Assembly: GCF_963662255.1 (NCBI RefSeq)
Contig: NC_085048.1
Location: 100,670,229-100,734,228, forward strand
Source: Cinclus cinclus
Taxonomy: Eukaryota > Chordata > Aves > Passeriformes > Cinclidae
DNA: 64,000 bases
Direction: 5' to 3'
Shown here: positions 27,131 to 38,300 of the stretch, in pieces
Position numbering within the stretch: the first letter of the stretch is position 1
Layout of the letters: each line of letters begins with the position of its first letter
Notes under the pieces: model-generated
Seen by the model: only the letters and a program-made list of their open reading frames with translations
Database searches by the model: none
Told to the model about the DNA's origin: nothing
Made by a program: the position numbers and the translations under genes

Positions 27131-27215
27131 TCTTCTTCTTCTTCTTCCTCCTCTTCTTCCTCCTCCTCCTCCTCCTCCTCCTCCTCCTCCTCCTCCTCCT
27201 CCTCCTCCTCCCCCC
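27131..27215. repeat. (CTT)n/(TCC)n trinucleotide array continuing the pentanucleotide tract
   Basis: It directly follows the CCCTT array. A short CTT run passes into mixed CTT/CCT and then roughly 17 copies of TCC, ending in a C run. Together the two arrays form an unbroken pyrimidine strand of about 180 nt. The minus-strand frame encodes only Gly/Arg/Lys/Glu runs and is not a gene. Confidence 0.93.
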
Positions 27216-29056
27216 TTCTTCCTGTTTCTTTGAGATCTACTACACCAAAAATATTTTTGGAAATACCACAGACTATTGTTTTTATTAGTGACTGGAAAGC
27301 TTTGTAGTAGGATGCTTTTGTGTTTCATTTGTTTTCCTTGCTCTGACACAGCTGTTTTTGCTTTAGCAGCATTAGAGAGATGGTTAAACTATTTGTGTCC
27401 TTTCCTAACCCAGCAGATCTCTTCCACTGAGTGCTTTAAACTGAGTTACTGAGACTGTAAGTAACAGGTTGTCTGCGTGAGCAGTTTTGTGTGTAAAGTT
27501 ACAAATGCACTGTTTTTATGAGATCTTTTAATTTGTTCAAGCAAAATACCGATCACTGTGAAGCAAGTCCCAGTCTCCCTATAAATTTCTTAGCCAGAAC
27601 ACTGACAGAACCTTGATTCGGGAAGATACAGAGCAAATGAAGTAGTAGATCTTGTTCAAACCTACACATGCTCAGAAATACTAATGCAAAAAAGGTTCAT
27701 GTAGGTGTGGTGATCCTCACTTCAGCCAAAAAGAAAAAGGAAGAAAAGCCAGAGCAGATGGTGGGGGCAGAATGTGGTCTGAGGACAAATCTGCCAAAGG
27801 TGGCATGTAGCTGCTACAAATGCCTTACTGGCCACTGTGGTTACACAGAGCAAGACGAGGAATAAGGAAATGGGCATCCAGTCAGACAATGGTGACAGCA
27901 GAAAGTGGTAAATGAAGAATGAAGTGAACGAAATAAAAAGTAAAATGAAAACATAAATGGAGAGTGAGAATATAACGCATCTGTGCAAAGGCAAAGGGAA
28001 AAGCAAAGGGAGCAGAGGATATGAGTTGCACTGGAGGTTTCAGTCTTCATGTCTGGTGACATAATATAAATGATATTGAAAGTATGGGCTGATGAGCAGC
28101 AGGAAAATGAAAGTTAAGAGTGTAACTGTGTCCTGCTAAATCCCAGTTTTACCACATATTCTCACTACCTCTGCTGAGCAGACACAAGCTGCTGAACAGT
28201 GATTAGGTTTAGAGACTTGATCTGCCCAACTATGGCTTGGCAGTTCTGTTTCTGGCGAGGTCAGGCAGACCTGGCTTGATTGGGCCATGTGAACTTGGGC
28301 TGGCACTGGGCAGGCATGTGGGTATGCAGGAGGTGACACTATCCCTGTCAGCACTTCACAGCTCATAAATCACCTCACTGATTAGATATAATGCAGGTGG
28401 AGTGGTGAAAGGACATATAATATCTCCTACTACAGTAATGTAGAGTGTGTCTCTTGCGTCTTTATGCAATGGGTTGGGAAGCAATTGGGAAGCAGTTGTC
28501 AGAAACCCCTTCCTTTGTGTCACTGCAAAAGAAATGGCTGAAATGTCTTTTCAAGCACATTTTTCCTCTGCTATTTTTTGTCTTCTTCCTTCATTAAAAA
28601 TAATTGTTTTCAACTCTCCTGTCAGTTTTGCTGGGGGGTCCCATCTGTGGGTCCATGACTAAGTAAGGCCAGGGACAACACAGAGATAATAGTCAGTTCT
28701 GTTGGGAAAGAACATACTTGATTTCCATGTCCTTGTCTGCACTACTTCTCTGAAGGCAAGTATCATCCAGGAGGCTTTATTTAGCACAACAAAGTCCAGG
28801 GAACTGTCCATGTCTGTCCACAGACTGTTTCTGCCCATGGGAAGGCACCTCACAATTACAAGAGTATCAGCCATCCATCCTACAATGCCATAATAATCAG
28901 TGTGGTTGCATTTAGCTCGTTCCATGTTTTTCTTCTCAATCAAATAGCAACACTTACATTTTAGCCAAACTGATACCCGCAGCCTTGATTCTTGCCTGTG
29001 ACTAGACTCCAGTTATGATCTTTGCACTGACTGTTCTCCTGGCTGGCTCATTTCAG

Positions 29057-29192
29057 GGCTCCAAAGAGTGCGTCAGCTGGAGAAAAACACAAGGTACTTC
29101 AGGCGAAAACTGCATGAAATGGGCTTCATCATTTATGGCAATGATGATTCTCCTGTTGTTCCCTTGCTCCTTTATATGCCTGGTAAGATAGG
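29057..29192 (+). CDS. SPTLC3: SPTLC3 exon D
   Basis: The 136-bp exon completes the Gly codon and reads [20 protein letters not shown] followed by [20 protein letters not shown] and PGKI, plus GG of the next Gly codon. It starts after TTTCAG at 29051-29056 and ends before GTAAGT at 29193, both strong sites. NTRYFR...[10 protein letters not shown] and PVVPL.LYMP are hallmarks of the C-terminal small domain of SPT catalytic subunits. The phase (two bases in, two bases out) matches both neighbours exactly. Confidence 0.96.
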
Positions 29193-30175
29193 GTAAGTAC
29201 TGAAAAAAACTTGCTGGCAAAACGAGCACTGTTCAAGTTTGTGGGTTATTTGGTACACACTGCAGAAGATGGTGTTCTCTGTCATAGGTGCTTCCGAAGA
29301 GAAACATACACTGTCAGTTGAATTCCTATTTTAGTTCTGTTTTCTTTTAAATTTGGCCCTAGGTTTAATTTTGAGTTGTTCCAGATGTCAGAATTTTAAA
29401 ATTTTTCTCTTTTCCTTTTTTAACATGGTTTGGAATAATACTTTTCATAACATTTTGAATTTGAATTTTTTGGTTTTGGATTTGTAATCATTAAGGAGAC
29501 ACATTGCATTTGATGTATGAACTGGTTTAGATGTCTGCTTTTTTTCCCCATCTGATTTTTGAGTGGTCTTTGCATGTTTTACCATTCAGTTCCTCTCAAG
29601 CAGCACTTTTGCACTGACTTGCACACACAGACCAGAAGTCAGTAGTAGCATAATGGTAGTGTTGAGCTGTAGGGAGTATTTGCAGGTAGCTTAGGGTGGC
29701 TGTGGGTTCTTGGCACATGCCACATACAAGCCTTCCTAACAGGCAGAGGAACTGTGAGAGCAAATAAAGCATCACACAGATTGGTTTATTCCTACTGATG
29801 TTCAGGAATCAAGCATTCATACCTTCCACAAGGCCAACCTCTTCCATCCTTAGGGACTGTGAATGCCCAGATGGTTTGATTTGTACTCAGAGACTTTCAC
29901 TGACATGAATGAATCATGTCTACCCTGAAGAGCCCTCTCTGCCATCACTCTTCTAGTATTTGACACTCGCTTGGTTTCATGAGCTGCTAAGCAGCAAAGA
30001 ATCTCAGTCCTGCTGGTAAAATTCTGGCTTTTATGGAAACCAGTGGGAATATTCAGTCAATTGAAAACAGGATTTTACCTATTGTTGCATTATTTGCAAC
30101 TGTTTTTTGTCTGTGATCAGTTTATTTGGGATAATGTATTTTTGATTTTTCTCCTTCTACTTTTTCTCTCCTTAG
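29193..30175 (+). other. SPTLC3: SPTLC3 intron (1.0 kb)
   Basis: From GTAAGT to a TTTTTCTCTCCTTAG acceptor with a strong pyrimidine tract. Nothing else is recognisable in it. Confidence 0.92.
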
Positions 30176-30305
30176 GGCTTTTGCAAGACGCATGTTAGAA
30201 AAAAATATCGGGGTGGTCGTGGTTGGGTTTCCAGCTACTCCTATCACAGAATCCAGGGCTCGGTTTTGTGTGTCAGCTGCACATACACGGGAGATGTTAG
30301 ACACG
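30176..30305 (+). CDS. SPTLC3: SPTLC3 exon E
   Basis: The 130-bp exon encodes [20 protein letters not shown] followed by [20 protein letters not shown] and LDT, from the AG at 30174-30175 to GTAAGC at 30306. [12 protein letters not shown] and R.RFC.SAAHT are signature stretches of the alpha-oxoamine synthase family near the C-terminus; the Arg of the RFC motif lies in the substrate-carboxylate region (family knowledge). [12 protein letters not shown] is closer to SPTLC3 than to SPTLC2 as I recall them. The exon ends in phase 0. Confidence 0.96.
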
Positions 30306-32668
30306 GTAAGCACAGCAGATTAATTAACCTGCCCAGATTAACTTCTGGTGCAAAGGAGGATGGGAGAAGCTGTGCCTCTGCTACTTTGAATCTCAATAGT
30401 TCATTTTTACACTTGTTTTTCTGGCCTTGTCACTTGATCTTTAAAGACATTTGAGCCTTATACATTTTATTTTCTAAAATAAATTGTGGGACATTTAACT
30501 TCGTACATTCTTCTCTTTCCAATACTGGCTGAATCTGTCATGACTAATAAAAACCTACATGAAAAGCACAAGACAAAAGTTAAATGCTCCATCAGAACTT
30601 TCAGAGTAGAAAACCTGAAACTATATGGAAATAATTGAAAATCAAGTTTTCCATACCCATATTTCCATTCCATATTTCCATGTGTTTCTTGAATTACAGA
30701 AGTATATGGGACAGCCTTGGGGGTACAGGTGGAAATTGCAAACAGTATTTGGAACTGTTTGAAGCTAATCAAGTTTGATTGGTGCTGTCTGGCCAGTCTC
30801 ACTTCTGTATCTTTCTGTGATATCAGAAATACCATTAAGAGTATGTTGAGACTTCCATCATAAACCTCCGTTCCAACACAGAAATGTGTTTAAAATAAAC
30901 TCCTTGAAATTTTCCATTTCCTTTTTTTGCCGAAGGTGTTTTTGGCCTGGCTTGATATATGTTCTTTCATTCTCAGACTAAGCCAACTTAGAGGCATGGA
31001 ACAAAGAGGCTTAATGATACATTTCAGGTTTTGCTTTTCCTCTCTTTGCATGAGTGTTGATGGTCAAAGCAAAAAATCCTTGAACATGGAAAGGCATTTG
31101 AGTTAAATGTGCCACTGGTTCATGCAGACAAGTATGTGAGCTACAGAAAGCTCCCTAGTCTCCTTTTGCATCCTGAGATGCACATGGATGTGGAGGCTGG
31201 AGCCCTGTCCTGCTGGCCAGCTCCCACACCAGTGTAGATAGCTTTAAAATAACATCAAAAACCTGCCTTGCATGTGTGCAGTGTAAAATTCCTGCTGCTT
31301 TAAAGGTGCAGAAATTATTAACAAGGTGCAATACCATAAAGGTATTTAGTCAAACAGAGCATAGCTACATTCTTGTGTTGGCCCTTACCAGCTTTTGTTG
31401 TTTGGCTGTATTTTGGGTTATGTAACTGGCAACAGGCAATGAAGTTGATCTGAAGATTAATCTCTCGAGGTTGCTGCTTTGATTTTCTTCCTTTTTCCCC
31501 AAATGTCAAGACCACCTCATTTTTGGGCTGTCGTTCTGCATTCACTTCCTGCTACCTGCACCTTGCTGCTTGCAGGGAAGGTCTGACACTCCCCAGCCAT
31601 CGCTGAATGTGCTGAGCTTTTGCCACAGCATTTGTGGTATTCTTCCAGCATGGGGGAAAGGAGATTCCCAGAGTTTAATTATTTGCAGAAAGAAAGCTTT
31701 TAGGACAAAATACCTTGTGACTGTGATTAAACCCAGGGTAACAACAGGTAACAAGCACAATGAAAATGTTTCCCTTTGGCAAAATTTGTTCTGTATCTCA
31801 GCCTGGAACTAAAGAGGAAAGATCTATGAAAGGGCAAGCTCCCAAGAATAACTTCCTTAATGACCTGGAAGGTATCTTTCTGCATAAACCATTACTAAAA
31901 TACTTCTTTTTATTCTAAATTACTTCTTTTTGTTCATTAGCTTGTTTTAGTGGCTTAACAGAAACAGGATCAAAATCAAAATTTCCTTCTTTGATGCCAA
32001 AAAGCTGGCTGCTCTTGAATGGGGGTCAGATGCTGCTTCCCTATGATACAGAGTTCCTTGGCTACTTTTTGAATCCACTGAGAGCTGGGGACACAGCTCA
32101 CCAAATTGCATTGCAGTATTAATGAACAAAAATTATTTGTCCCTGTGATATATAAAATAATGACATTCACTAAAATTATCTTAAACTATTCAGACTCTGT
32201 ATGCTGACTCTGCTCAGCAACATAAGCTGAGTACTACCTAAGAAAATGCATTGGCAACTCCAGTCTTTGGGAGCTGTGGAGGAATACTGAAGTATAGCCT
32301 CACACATTTATTTTGCATGAGCAAAGATAACTTTTTGTCTTGGTTGTTACCTCTCTGTGCTTTTGGAAAAAGTAAATTTGTTTTCATCTGTGCCTAATTA
32401 ATGCACTTACTAATAAACTATAACCTATGGAAGGAGTAAATTCCTTTCTCATACTTGCTGCTGTACATCTACAACTGCACTAATGTTCACTCTTGCAGAA
32501 TGAATGCAAAATTTGGCCATTTGTCCTTTAAACTTTCTTTAATTGGTTTTGTTGGGGTTTTTTTTGTTTCTGTTTTTTTTTTTAATAATCTTGTTCTGCA
32601 GTAAAGTAGAACTTACTAGAACTTCCTTTCTTTTCCAATAGAATTGACAAAGTATCATGGTCTTGCAG
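30306..32668 (+). other. SPTLC3: SPTLC3 last intron (2.4 kb)
   Basis: From GTAAGC to CTTGCAG. It is AT-rich and unique, with no clear repeat or additional exon. Confidence 0.92.
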
Positions 32669-32782
32669 GTTTTGAATGCTCTGGATGAATTGGGTGATTT
32701 TCTACATCTGAAATATTCCCGGTATTCCAAGTCAGCTCATCCTGAATTGTATGAAGACTCTAGGCTTGAACTTGAAGATTAA
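32669..32782 (+). CDS. SPTLC3: SPTLC3 terminal coding exon with stop codon
   Basis: The exon encodes 37 residues, VLNALDELGDFLHLKYSRYS followed by KSAHPELYEDSRLELED, then TAA at 32780-32782. The acceptor is TCTTGCAG, ending at 32668. ALDE.GD.L.LKYSR is shared with SPTLC2, but the SAHPELY...LELED ending is specific to SPTLC3 in my recollection; SPTLC2 ends differently. This exon decides the paralogue call. With the five exons upstream it gives 277 residues, about half of a usual SPTLC3 of roughly 550, so the N-terminal membrane segment and first half of the catalytic domain lie outside the window. Confidence 0.96.
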   Translation, partial: VLNALDELGDFLHLKYSRYSKSAHPELYEDSRLELED

Positions 32783-33145
32783 GTTTTCCACCCATGAAGA
32801 GAACATTATGATGCTATGAAAGGGCGGAAAACCTGAAAACTAAACAATACAAATGCATTTCTTCCCTTCTAAGGACCATTTTTATTTCTCAGTTAACTAA
32901 AAGGAGGGGAAGCTCAGGTGTTGCATCACATTGTATCAAATTTCTGTATTCAAGAGACTGAAATACTGATACAGATTTGTCTCCCCAGGAGATCTGTCCT
33001 TCTTAAAGTATTTTTGATGCAGAATGAATGCATCCATTGACCCAGTTGCTAACGTACAGCTTTTGATATGGCCCTTTTTTATGAAGAGGCTTCAGATAGT
33101 CTTAATTGTGACTGAAATAATAAAATTTAAAAAGTTAATAGATTC
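32783..33145 (+). other. SPTLC3: SPTLC3 3' UTR (shortest form, end inferred)
   Basis: Non-coding sequence between the TAA and a point about 20 nt past the first AATAAA. A longer form ending after the second signal near 33600 is also possible. The cleavage site cannot be fixed from sequence alone. Confidence 0.6.
33119..33124 (+). promoter_or_regulatory. SPTLC3: Polyadenylation signal AATAAA (proximal)
   Basis: The first canonical AATAAA after the SPTLC3 stop codon, 337 nt downstream of it. It lies in an A/T-rich context with T- and G-containing sequence following. Confidence 0.6.
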
Positions 33146-33575
33146 CAGTGTAATATAGCTGAGCTTCGTCAGTGAGGCTGACTTTGATCTCTTGAAGAGC
33201 ATAAATCGAGACGTCGGTGTGGACTGCCACAAAGGAATGAGCAGAAAGTGACCTCTTTAACTAAGTTGCACTATCATGCATTTCTCCAAGGACAGAAAGT
33301 GTTAGAAAAAGTCTAATGCTGAGAACAAGAAAAGTGGCCTGATGAGATCATGTATTTCTGAGAGCAAGTTATGGGAAAGGGAAAATTCCTCCTCTCTACA
33401 GACCTTTCCTCCATCACCTAAATGCACTCTTAGCTTTGAATTGTACAAAAAATTTGGCTTAGATTTAAACAGAAATGCATTTCTCCCAACTCATTTGACC
33501 TAGAACCTATCACATCACTATCTAAATTCTTCAGCAGGCTTGCTCCCTTTTTGTGGAGCAGTAGTAAATAATTTT

Positions 33576-33581
33576 AATAAA
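33576..33581 (+). promoter_or_regulatory. SPTLC3: Polyadenylation signal AATAAA (distal candidate)
   Basis: A second canonical AATAAA lies about 450 nt beyond the first, in an AT-rich stretch. It could be used for a longer SPTLC3 3' UTR. Further isolated AATAAA hexamers near 34441 and 36398 are less likely because of distance. Confidence 0.4.
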
Positions 33582-33626
33582 CATTTAACTTTCCCGTAAA
33601 AACCTTGATCAAAACAGTCAGATACT

Positions 33627-33644
33627 TGCAGTTTGCAAACTGCA
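33627..33644. repeat. 18-bp perfect palindrome
   Basis: TGCAGTTTGCAAACTGCA reads the same on both strands. It lies 46 nt beyond the distal polyadenylation signal, so it may be in or just past the transcript end. Confidence 0.85.
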
Positions 33645-33649
33645 GATGA

Positions 33650-36600
33650 CATTTATGGGCCCATTCGTAAGTTTCCTGAGCTACTTATGAGCCTCATAAA
33701 TTCACTAACAAGTACATAATGCTGGAGCTGTTCGTTATGCAGAATGTGAAGCTCAAGATACCATAAGCAGTTCTGCCACCTGTTAAATAGAAAACTCCAC
33801 CATTTCTATACATGCTACATCCATCAGTGAAGTAACATTTCTTGAAATATTTTTGTCTGTTTTATGCATGTCAGGGTTTGTTCTGTACAGGGTATTTTTT
33901 AGGTTTTTTGTTTTTCAAATAATTATTGTATCTCCTGAATAGGAAGATACCCTTGTCCCCTTGTCCACTGCCTGAGTGCCAAATGCTCAAAGCTACCTGA
34001 AGGAGTTGTTCCAGACAGCAGCTTCCCTGCAATGCCAGCAGCCACAAGCATCAGGGTTGTGTGGGCTGAGTTGCTGGAAGGAGATTGGAGGCTTTTTCCT
34101 AATTTTTTTTTTCCCCAGCGTTGAAAAGCAGTTCTGCAGCTTTAAGAATGAACTCCAAACAATTCCATGCTATCAAATGTCATTGTAAACACATCAGATG
34201 AGAGATGTTTAGCTTTCTGTTGCACAGATGTACCACACTTTCATGTACTCTTGAAAGCTGTGGTGTAAACTTAACCCACAGCTGCAATATTACATTTAAG
34301 AACAGAACAATTAAATTGTGGAGTACCAATTACACTATATTACTCCCTGCTTGTTAAAGCAGCTTTCAGGATATAACAAGGCCGACCTATTATGAGGGCC
34401 CATTTTTTGTTGGATTTTTGTTGCTGTTGTTGTACAAGTTAATAAAAATCCAGTGGTGCTATAACTTTAAGAATTGATTACAACACATTCCGTAATATCA
34501 AATGTCAGCTTTAAGAAATGTTTATCAGGGGCTGGGGGAGGACAAAGTGGGGTGTCATGTGATTCTTCACTGTGGTAGATGGACTTGAAAAGCACTGCCG
34601 AGGTGCAGGGGAGCTGTGTTTGTGGACAAGAGCAAACTCACTGTATAAATATTCAAATACCCAAGCACAGGACAAGAAGAAATTAGGAAACATGAACTTC
34701 ATCTTTGAGTAACCTGGCAGTTTGTGGTGCACAACTTTGTTACATGCAGAGTGAGTGCATTTACTGTGAAAGGAGATGGGTTGAGAAATCTCTGCAACCT
34801 GTTCCTTGAGGAAAAGCACTGGATTTGATATATTGCTTTTTGATCTCTATTGCTGAACATCTGTGGCCAGATCCTCAGTTGACTTCTGACCTTCCATCTT
34901 GGGGTATACAGTCATAGTTTATATTTCAGCAAACATCATTACACGTCCTGTTGCAGGCAACATGCTATTTCCCTCAAAGAGAGGCCTGAGATTGATTAAA
35001 CTACAGAGTGATCACTTTCTGTACCCCAGTAGGGGAATGTTTTCAGTCTAAAGCTGAATTCTTCCTGCCCTCAGAACATTATTCTCACTCATATTAAGGA
35101 CAGCTATTTTTTAGAGACTGTCAGTTGATTTATTATGTGCTCTCTTCTGATTTCTTCCATCCCTTACACACTAGAGAAAGTACAGACCGACTACCTCTTG
35201 GCTTGGGGAACAATTAGGGAGAAATCTCTGCTCCACTCATGCAGTAATAAAACTCCCAGGAACTTCAGTCTTTTAGATTTTCCCCATGAGGTTTATAGTC
35301 TGGCACTTGCTTTTCTAACAGTGTGGAGTTTTTCCTGGTTTAATTAAATTTTAAAAGATTTAGAGGTGATCAGCATTTGAAGACTCTATTTTAGCTCATG
35401 TCTGAAAAAGGCTGATAGAATACCCATTAGGAACTTTGCACCTCTAGCACAGGATCAAGTAATTCCTAGAATGTGCTCCCTCTTCAGGCATGCATGTTCT
35501 TGGAAAACATAGTTCTCTCTAATTGCTTTAGAAGGTTTTGAAGAGCTGCCTTCCATAAATTTAAAAAATGCTCAAGTTGTCATATTTTAATCCAGTGGAA
35601 GTGGAAGTGTAAATACACTAACTATTTTGTGGGCAAGCTGCATCCTGTTATCTTACCTAAAATCTTGATGGACCTTTATGACACAGGAAAACTCTAGAGT
35701 TTCTCTTTGACAGAGAAACTGAATTGTTTGCCCTTTCCTGCACCTTTATCCTTCCTCATCTTTTAGAAAGTCATCTTCTTTAGAAAGTCTTCATCTCCTG
35801 AGCTTATCAAACTTGTCGAAGTGGTTCCCTCCTCCAATTCTGTCTTTTTTCTATTGTTCTCTGTTCTGCTGTTCTCTGTTGGGGGAAAACCACACAGGCA
35901 GCTGCAGTGGACTTGAGTGCAACAGTTGCCTTTCTGGGCATTGCCTCACTGCCTGCTTTTCCTTGTATTCTCATCAGCTCTTACAGACTTTAATCTTTCC
36001 ATTTCAAGTAAAAAGTTTTCTGTGGATGGTGCTAAATTTCTGTGCTGAACCAAATCTGAACTGCCCAAGCTGTTGAACCAAGAATGGGCTTGTTCTGTCA
36101 CTTATGCAAGTTTAGATCAGGTTAAGTCTCGCTTTGAAGTCAATACTGTTGGTTTAAAGCTACTACAATTGTGAGAGGAGCCTGCCAGTATGAGGTAAGT
36201 TGCCTGCATTTGTTTCAGAGGGGTTTAAACACTAGTGTCTCTGGACTGTTTCACAGCTGCTGCTCTTCACAGAGGACCAAGATATGGAGTGTATCTATTT
36301 AAGGTAGGATTTCAGCTGGATTTTATTTTCTTTTTTTTTTCAAAAATGTGTTTGGTTGAAAGTGTGTTGTATATTTCCCTGTCCTGATGAGGCAAGGAAT
36401 AAAGTAGTGATGTAAGAAAAGGAGTCTGTACTAAGGGTGTTTATGTACTTTCTAGCCAGCTTCGAAATCCAAGAGATTCTCTAATATATGATCTGTTTTT
36501 TTATTTGTGGATGAAGTTTAATTGTTCTTCAATTTAAAACAAAGATCAGGACCAAATTTTAAAGCAACCACACCACCAGCTGAGAAATGGCCAATGTCAT

Positions 36601-37317
36601 GCCATTATTGAAAGCTGAACATTCAAGCCTCCAGATGCCTTCAAAAACAGCATCTAGGTGTTTCCCTCATTTACTCACAGATCCAGGGTGGTTTGTGCTC
36701 CCTGCAGATCAGTCACAAGACAATGAGAGCTCACTTTATCCATTTGGGAGGCAAAGTGTCAGACTTGTCAAGATGGTCCCAAAACCACCATCCACCTGAC
36801 CACACTAAATAATAGTTCAGCACCGTTGGAACAGGAGTCCAGGGTCTGAGTCAGGCTGCTTGCTCAGCACTTACTGAAGAGGGGAGCGTGTTTCCACATA
36901 TGTAGCATGTCACTGACAAGTGGCATAAGGAAGCAAAGATAAATCAATTTATATCACATGCTAACCAAATGAAAAGCATTAAGTGTAGTGGCACAGGATC
37001 TGGAGAGATGTGGTAGACCTGGAGACTTGGACTAGAATCCAGTTATGTACAGAGACTTCTTGTGCAAGCATTACAGTTGTTAAATCTTTTTAACCAGCTA
37101 TGTGGGATAGTAGAAGGTGTGCTCTTTAATATCAAAATAATGGCTTTGAAGGAGGCAAACAGAGACATCCTACCACCTGTGTTGCTCCAGTTTGTTTTTG
37201 AAGAAAAGGAAGGGTAGATAAGGTGCCATAGCAGGTGACCCTGATACTTGGTACTCTACTCATAGAAACTTCTTGGAGAGTCACTTCTGACAGATGCTGT
37301 GCTGAGGCCCTCTCTTG
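33650..37317. other. Intergenic, no gene seen
   Basis: AT-rich sequence downstream of SPTLC3. Short open frames on both strands lack start context, splice support and recognisable motifs. No clear repeat family was recognised apart from a small internal duplication of TTAGAAAGTC near 35763-35790. Confidence 0.7.
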
Positions 37318-38300
37318 GTTTGAAAGACAGGTATCTGCTAGGGAGGGCAGAGCCTCCCTTTGGAATGGAGAATTCAAATCCCCTCCCTCTAAATTACTAT
37401 CATTTAGAAAATTAAAGGGGCTTTCAGGCAGAGGTATGGGGATAGGAATAACAGTTCTTTACTAATATGTATAACAAACAAACAACAATAATAACTACAG
37501 CATTAAAAGTAAACAGAGCTGGGGATCTTGAGGGGCTTTGCTTTACAAAACCTGGGGCAATCTGATTCCGATGCGGAACTCTGAGAGCACCAAGATGGAA
37601 CAGTGGAAAATCCTGGGCTGGTGGGTGAGATGAAAAGCTCTGTCAGTGATAGCTGGAAAAGCAGGGATGTCCTGGCCATGCAGGTGGGTGCAGGGCAACA
37701 GCATAGTGAAGAGCCCCAAAGCAGTGCCAAGGAAGCAGCGGCAGTGGGACAGCGCCGGCCCAGCTCCAGCAGGGCAGGAGGAGGCAGCTCAGAGTTCCTA
37801 GGCACACGAGGAGATGACGGCAGATTCCTCAGGACCAGCCCCGGTGGTGACGTTGAACTCCTCCTGACACCCTGCTAGTTAGGGTGGTGGTAGCTCCTCC
37901 TGACACCCTGTTAGTTAGGGTGGTGGTAGCAGTCCAGATGAAGCAGTCTTGTTGAAGCAGTGATCTCATAGAGAAGGTCTGGTGGCCTTTGTCCTCTGCG
38001 AAAGATCTAGTGGGTACGGACCCAAATACCACATTATATCCATGTGAGGATCCTTGGCTCCTCCCTCTGGAAGGAGCATATCACAATGGGATGATCTCAT
38101 TCTATGAGTCCTGCAGTAGGTCCTTGATTGCCCATTAACAGAGATGGCTCCTGGAGGGAGTTGATGGCATTGATGGGCCCATTAACAGTTCATGAAGGTG
38201 GTGATAGAATAGATTTTGGGCACATCCTGGATTGTAACCTAGGACAGGCCCAAAACTGTAAATTGTTATCAGTATACCCACATTCCACAGCTTGTGCTGC
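37318..38300 (-). mobile_element. Probable LTR-derived repeat (passerine-type ERV), edges approximate
   Basis: A GC-richer segment contains several phrases I associate from memory with songbird LTR repeats: AAAGACAGGTATCTGCTAGG, the stretch AGGGGCTTTCAGGCAGAGG, AACAGTTCTTTACTA, and CACAATGGGATGATCTCATT with GGGCCCATTAACAG. It has an internal 36-bp near-perfect tandem duplication (CTCCTCCTGACACCCTGxTAG..., about 37857-37930). Strand is inferred from a degraded AATAAA-like sequence reading on the minus strand. No retroviral protein frame is visible; open frames of 91 and 100 codons here are incidental. Confidence 0.45.

Larger units (their letters stand above)
17695..29056 (+). other. SPTLC3: SPTLC3 intron (11.4 kb, the longest complete intron here)
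   Basis: It runs from GTAAGC to a TCATTTCAG acceptor. It holds a GC- and CpG-richer patch around 18880-19150, a smaller one near 23440-23660, and the large CCCTT/CTT/TCC array at 27036-27215. No coding exon is evident on either strand. The minus-strand 146-codon frame across the array is only translated repeat. Confidence 0.88.

Noticed and set aside
26909..27349. 146-codon minus-strand open frame rich in Gly, Arg, Lys and Glu
   Set aside because: It is a translation of the TCC and CCCTT repeats and has no gene structure.
7276..32782. Processed pseudogene of an SPT subunit
   Set aside because: All six exons keep normal introns and splice sites and there is no frameshift or stop.
37503..37878. 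Overlapping 91- and 100-codon frames in a GC-rich stretch
   Set aside because: They lie inside the LTR-like repeat and show no retroviral or other protein motif.
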